Of a stretch of DNA of 64,000 bases, positions 27,046-36,188 are shown piece after piece; positions within the stretch are counted from its first letter, which is position 1; the number at the start of each line of letters is the position of its first letter. Both the position numbers and the translations under genes were made by a program. This DNA is from Hyphomicrobium sp. (GTDB lineage: Bacteria > Pseudomonadota > Alphaproteobacteria > Rhizobiales > Hyphomicrobiaceae). The stretch lies in contig PERL01000003.1 of assembly GCA_002928735.1 (NCBI GenBank), positions 186,001-250,000 on the forward strand. The letters are read 5' to 3'. The notes beneath the pieces were generated by a model, which saw nothing but the letters and a program-made list of their open reading frames with translations, searched no databases and was not told where the DNA came from.

Positions 27046-27180
27046 ATGCAGGGTTCTAAGGGGCTGATCGTTCTCTCCGCTGCCATTGTAGCTGTTGCCC
27101 TCGGCGCTTGCCGTCGCGAAGAAGCGGCACCGATGAAGCTCGGTGCTGAAGTTCCGGCCGCCACGGAAGTGGCTCGCTAA
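27046..27180 (+). CDS. Tiny lipoprotein (first of a tandem pair)
   Basis: The 44-residue product is a lipoprotein precursor: a short basic start, a hydrophobic segment (LIVLSAAIVAVAL) and the lipobox LGAC with Cys22 as the modification site. Only 23 residues would remain in the mature form (CRREEAAPMKLGAEV and a short tail). CAGGAGAT just before the ATG is a good ribosome site. The second copy follows 40 bases downstream and shares CRREEAAPMKLGA. It resembles entericidin-type tiny lipoproteins in size but not in the mature sequence; function unknown. Confidence 0.82.
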   Translation: MQGSKGLIVLSAAIVAVALGACRREEAAPMKLGAEVPAATEVAR

Positions 27181-27220
27181 TCAACCCCGGATTTGTCTGG
27201 GACGCTACAGGAGAAAGACT

Positions 27221-27343
27221 ATGAAGGGCGCTATCGTTCTCGCCGCTGCTATCGTGGCCGTTGCTCTCGGTGCTTGCCGCCGTGAAGAAGCTGCTCCCAT
27301 GAAGCTCGGCGCCGACCTGCCGGTCGCTTCGGAAGCTCGCTAA
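27221..27343 (+). CDS. Tiny lipoprotein (second of a tandem pair)
   Basis: The 40-residue product repeats the design of its upstream neighbour: MKGAIVLAAAIVAVALGAC with the lipobox LGAC, then RREEAAPMKLGADLPV and a short tail ending in EAR. ACAGGAGAAAG precedes the ATG. The close match, also at base level, points to tandem gene duplication with selection to keep the mature peptide. A strong terminator follows, so the pair forms its own unit. Confidence 0.82.
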   Translation: MKGAIVLAAAIVAVALGACRREEAAPMKLGADLPVASEAR

Positions 27344-27391
27344 GAGTTTTTGAGGTCCATCCGGCCTCCGGGCCGGACGATCGTGAGATTA

Positions 27392-27442
27392 AGACCGGAT
27401 TGCCTGCGCTCACGCGTTTGCAATCCGGTCTTTCTCTTTTTT
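27392..27442 (+). terminator. Strong Rho-independent terminator after the lipoprotein pair
   Basis: AGACCGGATTGC and GCAATCCGGTCT form a perfect 12-bp stem with a 16-base loop, followed by TTCTCTTTTTT. Confidence 0.93.
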
Positions 27443-27820
27443 GGGGCCTCGCTTTCGGCGTGCCGTGTCAGCAGGCTATTCGCGGTGCGGGTTCAGCCCC
27501 AGGTTTTCCGGGCGTGGCCCGATTCCCTCGGTAGCGGGATATCCCCAGGGTTGTCCGTTCCTGTCCCCAGATGCGACAGAGCAGACGGTGTGCGAACCGG
27601 CCGTGACACGCTAAGCATTTTCAAACAAACGCAGTTCCGGCCGAAAGAGTTTGGCGGAGTGCAATCGTCTTGCCGCCACAATTCAGTGGCACCGAGAAGG
27701 CGAGGTCTGTTCGGCGTGCCGGCCATGGGTTGCCGGTGTGGGGCCAACTCCCGATGGTAGATGCGCTTTCGCCTCACGGCGCTGCGCCGCCGCCAGCGGA
27801 TGAGCGCGAAGAGGTCGATG
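27443..27820. other. Intergenic region upstream of pal
   Basis: About 380 bases without a credible gene. It must contain the pal promoter, since a strong terminator lies at its left edge. In-frame starts for pal at 27761 and 27800 fall inside its right end. Confidence 0.5.
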
Positions 27821-28333
27821 ATGACGTTTCACTCCCTGGCCAGCGGTTTCGCCCGTTTTCTGATGTTGGCGTTCTGCGCTCTGGCGTTGGCGGGTTGCGC
27901 CAATAAGCAGGAGGGGCCGGACGCTGCCGCGCTCGGGCCGGACGGTAAGGGCCCGGTCGTGCCAGGAACGCCGCGCGACTTCACCATCAATGCCGGCGAT
28001 ATCGTTTATTTCTCGTCGGACAGCTCGGATCTGACGCCGGAAGCCCAGACGACACTCGCCAAGCAGGCGCAGTGGCTGAAGCAGTATCCGCAATTCACCA
28101 TCACCGTCGAAGGTCACGCCGACGAGCGCGGCACTCGCGAATACAACATCGCGCTCGGCGCGCGGCGTGCGACTGCAGTGCGCAACTACCTCGCGACGGC
28201 CGGCATCCCGGCCAATCGCATGCGGACCATCTCGTACGGTAAGGAGCGGCCGGTCGCGGTTTGCGACGACATCTCGTGCTGGGCGCAGAATCGCCGTGCT
28301 CAGACGGTGCTCAACAGCCGCGTGGCTTCGTAG
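27821..28333 (+). CDS. pal: Peptidoglycan-associated lipoprotein Pal
   Basis: From ATG 27821 the protein is 170 residues with a lipoprotein signal (FLMLAFCALALAGC) and an OmpA-like domain with the peptidoglycan-binding signature ITVEGHADERGTREYNIALGARRA. Pal anchors the outer membrane to the wall and binds TolB. GAGG six bases upstream favours 27821; ATG codons at 27818, 27800 and 27761 are alternatives. Confidence 0.94.
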   Translation: MTFHSLASGFARFLMLAFCALALAGCANKQEGPDAAALGPDGKGPVVPGTPRDFTINAGDIVYFSSDSSDLTPEAQTTLAKQAQWLKQYPQFTITVEGHADERGTREYNIALGARRATAVRNYLATAGIPANRMRTISYGKERPVAVCDDISCWAQNRRAQTVLNSRVAS

Positions 28334-28500
28334 ACTGGCTGGCGGCGTGTCCGCCGGTTGATGCGGGCCGACAACGGCTGGCGCCAAATCGTTCCACGCC
28401 CACCGGCTTTTGCTCCCGTGCCCCCGTCAGGCACAGTTTAGCCCCATTGCTCGGGCATTCCGTTCAGCGTCACCGGAGTTCGCGCCGGCTGGGGTTTGGC

Positions 28501-29409
28501 ATGTCCATTGGCTGTATAGTTGGGACGATCGGCGCCTTGGCAATGACGAGGCTGCGCCAGTTCGCGCGCGTGCCGGTGCTCGCTGCGGGATGTATGGCTT
28601 TTGTTTTGAGTGGGCCGCCGGCTTGGGCGCAAGACGACATCGCCTCCGATCCGTCCGAAACGTTGCTTGGAATTATCGAGACGCCGCCGGATCGCCTCGT
28701 GCCGCAATCCGCGCCCGACGATCCGCGCTCGGCGGATGCGCTCTATGCAGCGGGCATCAGCGAATTGCAGGCGGCGCGATTCGATGAGGCGCGCCGGCTG
28801 TTCGAATTGTTCGTGGTGCGCGATCCGCAGCACCCCTCGGTGCCGGAGGCGCGGCGGCATCTCTCCGAACTTTATCAGCTCGACACGACGGTGGGTCCGC
28901 CGCCACCACCGGCGGAAACCGCTGCGATGCCCGAACCTGCCATTCCCGCTGCACCTGTCGCGCGGATCGTAGCGACGCCGCGGTCGGTCGGGGGGCGCTT
29001 GGAAGACAGCTTTATGCTGGAAGCCGGGGACCGGGTCTTTTTTGCTGCCCGCAGTGCGGACTTGGGGTCGCGCGCACGCACGGTTTTGGCGGCGCAGGCG
29101 CGCTGGTTGAAGCGGAACAGTTCTCTATCGGCCGTCATCGAGGGCCACTCCGACGACCCGGCGCTGGATGGCGACGGGCTGGACCGTTTGGGCGCGGAGC
29201 GGGCGTTGGCCGTATACCAGCGGCTGATCGAAGAAGGTGTTGCGCCGGAACGGTTAGCGATTGCCCCGCAAGGCAAGTCGCGGCCGGTGGCAAATTGCGA
29301 TACACCGGACTGCGCAGCTCAGAATCGGCGGGCCGTGACCGTGCTTACGGGGCAACGGCTGAGTGAGTTGCCCGTGGCGGACCCTTTGATCGGGCCGCGG
29401 CGGCCGTGA
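28501..29409 (+). CDS. Pal-like protein with YbgF-like TPR segment and OmpA domain
   Basis: The protein (302 residues from ATG 28501, or 288 from 28543) has a signal segment ending near PAWAQDD, a tetratricopeptide-like unit ADALYAAGISELQAARFDEA about residues 79-125, a Pro-rich linker, and a C-terminal OmpA/Pal domain with VIEGHSDDP and APERLAIAPQGKSRPVANCD. The last part is clearly related to the end of Pal next door. The key NxxLGxxRA region reads LDRLGAERA here. It has no lipobox, so it should be periplasmic and soluble. It looks like a duplicate of pal joined to a YbgF-like repeat. Confidence 0.8.
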   Translation: MSIGCIVGTIGALAMTRLRQFARVPVLAAGCMAFVLSGPPAWAQDDIASDPSETLLGIIETPPDRLVPQSAPDDPRSADALYAAGISELQAARFDEARRLFELFVVRDPQHPSVPEARRHLSELYQLDTTVGPPPPPAETAAMPEPAIPAAPVARIVATPRSVGGRLEDSFMLEAGDRVFFAARSADLGSRARTVLAAQARWLKRNSSLSAVIEGHSDDPALDGDGLDRLGAERALAVYQRLIEEGVAPERLAIAPQGKSRPVANCDTPDCAAQNRRAVTVLTGQRLSELPVADPLIGPRRP

Positions 29410-29445
29410 GGGCTGGCGTGAAACCGAATTGATGAGATTGATGCT

Positions 29446-30417
29446 GTGCGGGCGGATATGACGGCGAAGAGATGTTTAGGGCTGGCGGTCGCGGTGGTGA
29501 CCTTCGCGGCGATGGCGCCAAGTGCTATGGCGCAAGCTACCGCGCCTGCGGCAGCGCCTGCCGCGCCCAAGGCCAAGGCGGCCGGTAGCGGAGGCGACGG
29601 CGATTTGCGCCGACGTGTGCAGCAACTCGAAGAACAGATCGTCGATATGCAGGTCGTGATCGGCACGCTCGAATCGCTGGCGCGTTCGGGTGGGGCAGCG
29701 CCGGCTCCGCGCGTCGTGGCACCGGTGGGCGGCGGCGGTGCGGATGCGGCACGGATCGATGCCCTTGACATGCAGGTGCGCGCGCTAACATCGCAGATCG
29801 AACAATTGCAGTCGGGGCGCGGCGGGACTTCGGCGCCCGCTTATTCGGCACCGGCTCCCGCTTACTCGGCTGCGCCGGCTCAGCCTGCAGCCCCATCAAC
29901 GTTCGGATCGACGACGCTGAACGCGGGTGAGGGCGATCCCATTGGCGGCTTGATCGCTCAAGATCAACCAGCCCCGGCACAGCCATCGGCTGCGCCGCCG
30001 GCTGTGGCCGCCACGGATCCGGCCGCGACGGGCGATCCCAAGCAGGCTTACGAGCGCGCTTATGGTTTTCTGCTGCAGCAGGAATATGGTGCGGCGCAGG
30101 CGGGCTTCATCGAGTTTCTGAAAGTCTATCCGCGCGACTCACTGGTGCCGAATGCGCTGTACTGGCTGGGCGAGACGCATTACGTGCAGCGGAATTATGC
30201 CGATGCGGCCGAGGCGTTCGATCTCGTGACGCAAGGGTATGGCAACAGCCCGAAGGCGGCCGACAGCATGCTGAAGCGTGGCATGGCGCTGGCGGCTTTG
30301 GGTAAGAAGCAAGATGCCTGCGGTGTGCTGGGGCAGATGCCCGGGAAGTATCCGAGCGCGCCGCCGCACTTGAAGAGCAAGGCCGACAGCGAGCGGCAGC
30401 GGATCGGCTGTCCCTGA
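29446..30417 (+). CDS. ybgF: Tol-Pal system protein YbgF (CpoB)
   Basis: The 323-residue protein has a signal peptide (LAVAVVTFAAMAPSAMA), an N-terminal coiled coil (DLRRRVQQLEEQIVDMQ) and C-terminal TPR repeats starting KQAYERAYGFLLQQEYGAAQ. This is the CpoB layout, a periplasmic factor that links Tol-Pal to peptidoglycan synthases. The start is GTG 29446 or ATG 29458. It follows the Pal-like gene and precedes tilS. Confidence 0.92.
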   Translation: MRADMTAKRCLGLAVAVVTFAAMAPSAMAQATAPAAAPAAPKAKAAGSGGDGDLRRRVQQLEEQIVDMQVVIGTLESLARSGGAAPAPRVVAPVGGGGADAARIDALDMQVRALTSQIEQLQSGRGGTSAPAYSAPAPAYSAAPAQPAAPSTFGSTTLNAGEGDPIGGLIAQDQPAPAQPSAAPPAVAATDPAATGDPKQAYERAYGFLLQQEYGAAQAGFIEFLKVYPRDSLVPNALYWLGETHYVQRNYADAAEAFDLVTQGYGNSPKAADSMLKRGMALAALGKKQDACGVLGQMPGKYPSAPPHLKSKADSERQRIGCP

Positions 30418-30441
30418 CGCGCGTGGCCGGCAGGGATCGTC

Positions 30442-31767
30442 ATGACAGAGCCCTGGTGCCCCACATCTCAAGACCTCGACGGGATCTTCGCCGATCTTAG
30501 GGCTTATTCATGCGCGGTGCTGGCCGTGTCAGGCGGCTCGGACAGCATGGCGCTGATGCATCTGGTTGCCCGGTGGGCGCGAGAGCGTGGTGCTGATGGC
30601 CTGAGGATTTCAGTCGCCACTGTCGATCATGGATTGCGGCCAGGATCACTGGGCGATGCGCGGTTCGTGGTGGCGGAAGCGGAGCGACTCGGTCTTGCGG
30701 CGACGGTTCTTGCCTGGCTGGGGGATAAGCCGGCGCACGGCGTGCAGGCGCGTGCCCGGGCGGCGCGTTACGATCTTCTCGGGCGATATGCGGTGGCGGG
30801 CGGCGTGCTGCCCTGCGCGATCGTGACGGCGCATACTGAGGACGATCAGGCCGAAACGCTTCTGATGCGCTTGGCGCGGGGCAGCGGTGCGGACGGATTG
30901 CAGGGGATGCGGCCGGTGCGGGCGCTGACGGCGTTTGCGGGCGTCGATGTGGTGCGACCACTGCTGGGTGTAGAGCGGGGAGCCTTGCGGTCGTATCTCG
31001 CGGCGGCCGGTGGCCGTTGGGTCGAGGACCCGAGCAACGCGGATGAGCGATTTGAGCGTGTGCGGATCAGGGCGGCTGCGACCGTGATGGATGGGCTTGG
31101 GCTAACGCCGCCGATGCTGGCTCTGGCGGCCCAGCGGCAGCGGCGCGTGGTGGAGGCTCTGGACGCGCTCACGGATCGGCTTGCGGCGGCGGCGCTGAAC
31201 CTCAACGGCGGCATGTTTGCCCGGATCGACGGCGGGCTTTTCGGCGCGGAGCCAATGGAAATCCGGGTGCGGTTGTTGCAGCGGGTTTTGGGGATGTTCG
31301 GTGGGCGGTCGCCGCCGGCGGAGTTGGCCCAGATTGAGACTTTGGCAGAGTTGCTGGCGCGTGATGGGGCGGTGCGGACAACGCTTGGCGGGTGCGAGGT
31401 GCGGGCGTGCCGCGCGGAAACTCGGATCTATCGGGAGCGCGGACGGGCGGACCTGGAGGTGGTCGAGATGGCGGCCGGGGACCACGTGACATGGGACAAC
31501 CGGTTCAGCATCCGTGTGGTGCGCTCATCGCATCCGGTCAGCGTACGTGCTTTGGACCCGGCGACGTTCGCCATGGTGCGGCGGCACGCGCGGTCCCGTC
31601 TCTCGCTTCCGGCCCGTGCAGCTGCAACATTGCCTGCGGTGTGGTTTGGTGAGGCTTTGATCTCGGTCGGCGGATTGCCGGCGACTGTTCTTCCCATGTC
31701 ATCAGAGCGACCGGACGCGCGGATTGAAACACGTTTTATTTTTTTGCCGCAGGACCGTGGGGCTTGA
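30442..31767 (+). CDS. tilS: tRNA(Ile)-lysidine synthase
   Basis: The 441-residue protein has the PP-loop ATP-binding motif AVSGGSDSMALMHL near residue 30 and the family segments VDHGLRPGS and TAHTEDDQAETLLMRL. It puts lysine on C34 of the tRNA reading AUA. The C-terminal region is less conserved. It lies between ybgF and ftsH as in many proteobacteria. Confidence 0.95.
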   Translation: MTEPWCPTSQDLDGIFADLRAYSCAVLAVSGGSDSMALMHLVARWARERGADGLRISVATVDHGLRPGSLGDARFVVAEAERLGLAATVLAWLGDKPAHGVQARARAARYDLLGRYAVAGGVLPCAIVTAHTEDDQAETLLMRLARGSGADGLQGMRPVRALTAFAGVDVVRPLLGVERGALRSYLAAAGGRWVEDPSNADERFERVRIRAAATVMDGLGLTPPMLALAAQRQRRVVEALDALTDRLAAAALNLNGGMFARIDGGLFGAEPMEIRVRLLQRVLGMFGGRSPPAELAQIETLAELLARDGAVRTTLGGCEVRACRAETRIYRERGRADLEVVEMAAGDHVTWDNRFSIRVVRSSHPVSVRALDPATFAMVRRHARSRLSLPARAAATLPAVWFGEALISVGGLPATVLPMSSERPDARIETRFIFLPQDRGA

Positions 31768-31969
31768 GCCAATTCACCATTGTTAAAGATCGGATTGCGC
31801 ATGGGCGCGTAAACTAAGTGACGCGTAAGGTTTTCGGCATCATGCTTGCGAGCCTTGGCAAACGCGCCCCCTCCCCTTATCTTAACCACTCGTTGTGGGG
31901 GCCTGGATCGGTAACGGGACCTTCACCCAACGGCCGGCGGTTTTGAGCCGTGGCCCGATAGGATACTCG

Positions 31970-33898
31970 ATGAACCCCAACTTTCAGAAGCTTGCGATCT
32001 GGGTGGCCGTGCTCGTGCTGCTCGCGGCGCTCTTCAATCTCTTCAACAGCCCGACCCAGAACCGGCGCGGGAATGAGATCACGTATTCGGAATTCATCGC
32101 AGCGGTCGACAGCGGCCGTGTGACGGAAGTGACCATTGCGGGCAGCCGCATCTACGGCGCGCTGACGGAGGGTGGACAGCAGTTCACCACCTACGCGCCG
32201 GATGATCGCATGCTCGTTGAACGCCTTGAGAAGAAGGGCGTGAAGTTCAAGGCGCGTCCGTCCGAGGAAGACGTGCCCTCGTTCATGAGCGTGCTCGTGA
32301 CGTGGTTCCCGATGCTGCTGCTGATTGGCGTGTGGATCTTCTTCATGCGGCAGATGCAGTCGGGCTCGGGGCGCGCGATGGGCTTTGGCAAGAGCCGCGC
32401 GAAGCTTTTGACTGAGCGTCAGGGCCGCGTGACGTTCGACGACGTGGCGGGCGTGGATGAGGCCAAGTCCGATCTGGAAGAGATCGTGGAATTCCTGCGC
32501 GATCCGCAGAAGTTCCAGCGGCTGGGCGGACGCATTCCGCGTGGCGCGCTGCTCGTTGGTCCTCCTGGTACGGGTAAGACCCTGATCGCGCGCGCGGTGG
32601 CGGGTGAAGCCAACGTGCCGTTCTTCACGATCTCGGGTTCGGACTTCGTGGAAATGTTCGTGGGCGTTGGCGCGAGCCGCGTGCGCGACATGTTCGAACA
32701 GGCGAAGAAAAATGCGCCGTGCATCATCTTCATCGATGAAATCGACGCGGTCGGCCGTCATCGCGGCGCCGGTCTGGGCGGTGGCAACGACGAGCGCGAG
32801 CAGACGCTGAACCAGCTGCTCGTGGAGATGGACGGCTTTGAAGCCAACGAGGGCATCATCGTCATCGCGGCGACGAACCGTCCCGACGTGCTCGATCCGG
32901 CGCTTCTGCGTCCGGGCCGTTTCGACCGCCAGATCACCGTGCCGAATCCGGACGTGATGGGGCGCGAGAAGATCCTGCGCGTGCACATGAAGAAGGTGCC
33001 GCTGGCACCCGACGTGGACGCCAAGACGATTGCGCGCGGTTGCCCGGGCTTTTCGGGCGCCGACCTTGCCAACCTCGTCAACGAGGCAGCCTTGCTCGCT
33101 GCGCGCCGCAACAAGCGGCTCGTGACGCAGCAGGAGTTCGAAGACGCCAAAGATAAGGTGATGATGGGCGCGGAACGCCGCTCCATGGTCATGAGCGACG
33201 AGGAAAAGCGCAACACGGCCTATCATGAGGCGGGTCACGCCATCGTGGGGCTCTTGGTGCCTTACGACCCGTTGCACAAGGTGACGATCATTCCGCGCGG
33301 ACGCGCACTCGGCGTGACGATGAACCTGCCGGAAGGCGACCGCTACAGCCGGACGAAAGCCTGGTGCGAAGCGCGCCTGGCGGTGCTGTTCGGTGGCCGC
33401 GAAGCCGAGATCATTCTGGGCGGACCGGACAACGTCACCAACGGGGCGACCGGCGACATCCAAATGGCGACGCAGCTTGCCCGCGCCATGATCACGGAGT
33501 GGGGCATGTCCGATACGCTCGGGCGCGTGCGCTACAACGGCAACGAGCAGGAGGTGTTCCTCGGGCACTCGGTGACGCAGTCGAAGAATCTCTCCGACGA
33601 CACGGCAAAGCTAATCGACCAGGAAATCCGCGGGCTCATCCAGACGGGCGAGCAGAAGGCGCGGCAGCTTCTGCAGGACAATCTGGAGTCGCTGCATCGG
33701 GTGGCCAAGGGCCTGTTGGAGTTCGAGACGCTTTCGGGCGAAGAGGTGAAGGCTTTGATGCGGGGCGAGACGATCGTGCGGCGCGACGACAACGACGGGT
33801 CGAAGGGCCCGGCGGGCTCGGCCGTGCCGACGGCTGGACGTTCCAAGCCGCGCGAGGAGCCGGATGCGGGCGGAATGGCACCGCAGCCGGGGACCTAA
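31970..33898 (+). CDS. ftsH: ATP-dependent zinc metalloprotease FtsH
   Basis: The 642-residue inner-membrane protease has two N-terminal helices ([18 protein letters not shown] and [14 protein letters not shown]) around a periplasmic domain, an AAA+ domain with Walker A GPPGTGKT near residue 197 and [15 protein letters not shown], and the zinc motif HEAGH at 419-423. It degrades membrane and regulatory proteins, for example LpxC in enterobacteria. The start at 31970 (MNPNFQKLA) follows GGATAC. Confidence 0.97.
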   Translation: MNPNFQKLAIWVAVLVLLAALFNLFNSPTQNRRGNEITYSEFIAAVDSGRVTEVTIAGSRIYGALTEGGQQFTTYAPDDRMLVERLEKKGVKFKARPSEEDVPSFMSVLVTWFPMLLLIGVWIFFMRQMQSGSGRAMGFGKSRAKLLTERQGRVTFDDVAGVDEAKSDLEEIVEFLRDPQKFQRLGGRIPRGALLVGPPGTGKTLIARAVAGEANVPFFTISGSDFVEMFVGVGASRVRDMFEQAKKNAPCIIFIDEIDAVGRHRGAGLGGGNDEREQTLNQLLVEMDGFEANEGIIVIAATNRPDVLDPALLRPGRFDRQITVPNPDVMGREKILRVHMKKVPLAPDVDAKTIARGCPGFSGADLANLVNEAALLAARRNKRLVTQQEFEDAKDKVMMGAERRSMVMSDEEKRNTAYHEAGHAIVGLLVPYDPLHKVTIIPRGRALGVTMNLPEGDRYSRTKAWCEARLAVLFGGREAEIILGGPDNVTNGATGDIQMATQLARAMITEWGMSDTLGRVRYNGNEQEVFLGHSVTQSKNLSDDTAKLIDQEIRGLIQTGEQKARQLLQDNLESLHRVAKGLLEFETLSGEEVKALMRGETIVRRDDNDGSKGPAGSAVPTAGRSKPREEPDAGGMAPQPGT

Positions 33899-33953
33899 AA
33901 CACTCACGTTCCGGGAGTACTTGATCCCGGGATGAAAAGCTAAGACACAGAAG

Positions 33954-33983
33954 CAGCCTCCGGATCCCTCCGGGGGCTGTTTC
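33954..33983 (+). terminator. Terminator after ftsH
   Basis: CAGCCTCCGG and CCGGGGGCTG form a ten-pair stem (one G-T pair) with a six-base loop, followed by TTTC. It lies 55 bases after the ftsH stop. Confidence 0.75.
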
Positions 33984-33999
33984 AGTTTCGAGGGATGCC

Positions 34000-35115
34000 G
34001 TGACGCGCCGCTTCTATCTTCGACCCATTGTTTCGGTGGCCTACGATCGCGGGCGTTTCGACCGTGATCGTTCGGGCGCGCAGGAAAAGCTGTGCGGGCG
34101 CAGCGATCTGGGTTTTGCCAATCTGGAATTGATCGATGCCGAGGCGGCGTCTGAGCAGCGCGTGCGCCTGATCCCTGCCGAGGGGACCTATGGGTTTGCC
34201 AACGAAGATTGGTATCACCCGCCGTTCAACGGCGAGGAGCTGTGGCAGACGTTCGATCATCTGATCGCGGCGCGGGCCGACTACGCGGGGTTGTCTATGG
34301 ACCGGCCGCGGATCATGGGCATCGTGAACGTGACGCCTGACAGCTTCTCGGATGGCGGCAGTTTCTCCAACGTGCAGGCGGCGATCGACCACGGCTTGCG
34401 GCTGGTAGAGGAGGGGGCGGACATCCTCGATATCGGTGGGGAGAGCACGCGGCCGGGATCGGATGCGGTGGCGCTGGATGAAGAATTGCGGCGCGTCTTG
34501 CCGGTGCTGGAGGGCTTGCGGGCGCGGACAGAAGCGAAGATCTCCGTTGATACGCGCAAGGCAGAGGTGATGCGGCGGGCGGCGGCAGGCGGAGCGGACA
34601 TTCTCAACGACGTCTCGGCGCTGACGCATGATCCCGACGCCTTGGCTGCTGCGGCTGAGAGCGGCCTGCCGATCATGCTCATGCATGCGCAGGGCGATCC
34701 CAAAACCATGAATGACGATCCGCAATACCGGGATGTCGTGTTGGATGTGTTCGACTTTTTGAATGGCCGGATTGCTGCATGCGAGGCGGCTGGGATCGCG
34801 CGGGAAAAGATCGTCGCCGATCCGGGGATTGGGTTTGGCAAGCATCTGCATCACAACGTGGCGGTGCTGCAGGCCATGAGCCTGTATCACGGTCTGGGGG
34901 TACCGATCCTTTTGGGGGCGTCGCGCAAGAAGCTGATCGGGCAATTGTGCAACGTGGACGATCCCAAGAAGCGCGTGCCGGGGTCGATTGCGGCGGCGTT
35001 GTCGTCGATTGCACAAGGGGTGCAGATTATTCGCGTGCACGATGTGGCGGAGACCGTGCAGGCGGTGCGCGTTTGGCAGGCGGCGATGCGCGGCACGGAG
35101 AAGGGCCTCGTTTGA
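34000..35115 (+). CDS. folP: Dihydropteroate synthase with N-terminal extension
   Basis: FolP joins pterin pyrophosphate and p-aminobenzoate. The catalytic domain starts near residue 103 with IMGIVNVTPDSFSDGG and has DIGGESTRPGSD and the Lys-rich GASRKKLIG. The 371-residue length exceeds the usual ~280 because about 100 residues (FYLRPIVSVAYDRGRF through DWYHPPFNGEELW) precede the barrel. The codon use of the extension looks like the rest. The GTG start has AGGGA in front. It follows ftsH and lies four genes before glmM. Confidence 0.92.
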   Translation: MTRRFYLRPIVSVAYDRGRFDRDRSGAQEKLCGRSDLGFANLELIDAEAASEQRVRLIPAEGTYGFANEDWYHPPFNGEELWQTFDHLIAARADYAGLSMDRPRIMGIVNVTPDSFSDGGSFSNVQAAIDHGLRLVEEGADILDIGGESTRPGSDAVALDEELRRVLPVLEGLRARTEAKISVDTRKAEVMRRAAAGGADILNDVSALTHDPDALAAAAESGLPIMLMHAQGDPKTMNDDPQYRDVVLDVFDFLNGRIAACEAAGIAREKIVADPGIGFGKHLHHNVAVLQAMSLYHGLGVPILLGASRKKLIGQLCNVDDPKKRVPGSIAAALSSIAQGVQIIRVHDVAETVQAVRVWQAAMRGTEKGLV

Positions 35116-35143
35116 GGCACCTCGTTTAAGGCAGGGGGCGACG

Positions 35144-35698
35144 ATGACTGAGGTTACCTATCAGCTCTCACAGGCAGGGTTGACGGCGTATCAGTTCGCG
35201 GTGCGCGACCGGCTGCAGAAGCGCAAGCGCGAAGGGTTTCTGGAGCAGCCCATCGTGTTGTGGCTGATCCTGATGGTGAGCGCCTTTGCCGTGACGCTTG
35301 CGGGGGTGCAAGCCATCGAGCGGTATCTCGATCGTCCGGTAGAGATGGCGGAGTTTTTTCTCGGTTTGTTTGTCGGATTTTCCGCGATGCTGGCGACGGT
35401 GTGGGCCCATTATCTCGATCAGCGGCGGGGCGTGGCGCGGCCGGATGGGCCCATTCTTTCGCTGCAGACCGTGCGTCTGACGCCTGATGGCCTCGAGATT
35501 GCGTCGAAGGCGTGCGATGTCCGCTATCGCTGGCCGGCCATCGAGGCGATCACGGAGGCGCGTGGGCTCGTCCTCCTTTGGGCAGAGCCCGGGGCGGCGA
35601 TCGCCGTACCGGCAGATGCGTTCGCGTCGGGTGCCGCGCGGGCTCAGTTCATCGCTGAGGCAGAGGCGTTCCGGTCGGCGGCGGCCGCATCACCCTAG
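35144..35698 (+). CDS. YcxB-like membrane protein
   Basis: The 184-residue protein has two membrane helices (PIVLWLILMVSAFAVTLAGV and FFLGLFVGFSAMLATVWAHY) and a C-terminal part of the YcxB type: LTPDGLEIASKACDVRYRWPAIEAI followed by IAVPADAFAS. The ATG has AGGGGGCG in front. It lies 28 bases after folP. The role of the family is unknown. Confidence 0.75.
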   Translation: MTEVTYQLSQAGLTAYQFAVRDRLQKRKREGFLEQPIVLWLILMVSAFAVTLAGVQAIERYLDRPVEMAEFFLGLFVGFSAMLATVWAHYLDQRRGVARPDGPILSLQTVRLTPDGLEIASKACDVRYRWPAIEAITEARGLVLLWAEPGAAIAVPADAFASGAARAQFIAEAEAFRSAAAASP

Positions 35699-35702
35699 TA
35701 TT

Positions 35703-36179
35703 TCAACTGGCGGCGGCTTTGCGGTTGGCGATGCGCTGGAGGGCGCCTTCGACAATGGCTGCGCGGAGGTCCTCGGTGGAGAGATCGCCTTCGGGGAGCG
35801 CGACGTGTTGGGCCTTGGCCAGCGCCCTCAAATTAGCCGGGCCGATGGCGGCGAGCTTGCTGGCGAGACCGTCGCGGCCTTCCTTCGTCACCACAACCAC
35901 GACGCTGAAGGCGAACGGGTCGAATTCGGCGGGGGGCGGCGGTGCGGCAGCGCTGCTTTCGGCGCGCGCGGGCTCAGTGCCCGCATTCTTTTTGCCGGAC
36001 TTCGCCGACTTGCCGCGTTCGGGAATGGGCAAGCGGACGCGCACTTGGGCGATTTCGCGTTCGCAGGCGCTGGTCAGCGCGGCGGCTGCCTCGGGTGTGA
36101 TGCCGTCGATGGAGCCGACGAGATCGCGGACGTATTTTTTCTGGCTGGCTCCGGAGAGCGAGCGGGTGGCCTTACCCAT
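35703..36179 (-). CDS. Conserved protein linked to an orphan ParA, function unknown
   Basis: The 158-residue protein has a helical N-terminal part (GASQKKYVRDLVGSIDGITPEAA), a Lys/Ala/Pro-rich linker and a C-terminal part with LASKLAAIGPANLRALAKAQ and LSTEDLRAAIVEGAL, which looks helical. No signal or membrane segment is seen. It starts 9 bases after the ParA stop, so the two are surely co-transcribed. It shows no ParB features; an adaptor for the ParA is an inference. Confidence 0.75.
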   Translation of the reverse strand: MGKATRSLSGASQKKYVRDLVGSIDGITPEAAAALTSACEREIAQVRVRLPIPERGKSAKSGKKNAGTEPARAESSAAAPPPPAEFDPFAFSVVVVVTKEGRDGLASKLAAIGPANLRALAKAQHVALPEGDLSTEDLRAAIVEGALQRIANRKAAAS

Positions 36180-36188
36180 GGGTGATCC

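Noticed and set aside
31877-33568. Long minus-strand open frame opposite ftsH
   Set aside because: It is the antisense of a clear FtsH gene; the His/Arg-rich translation is typical of a shadow frame in GC-rich DNA.
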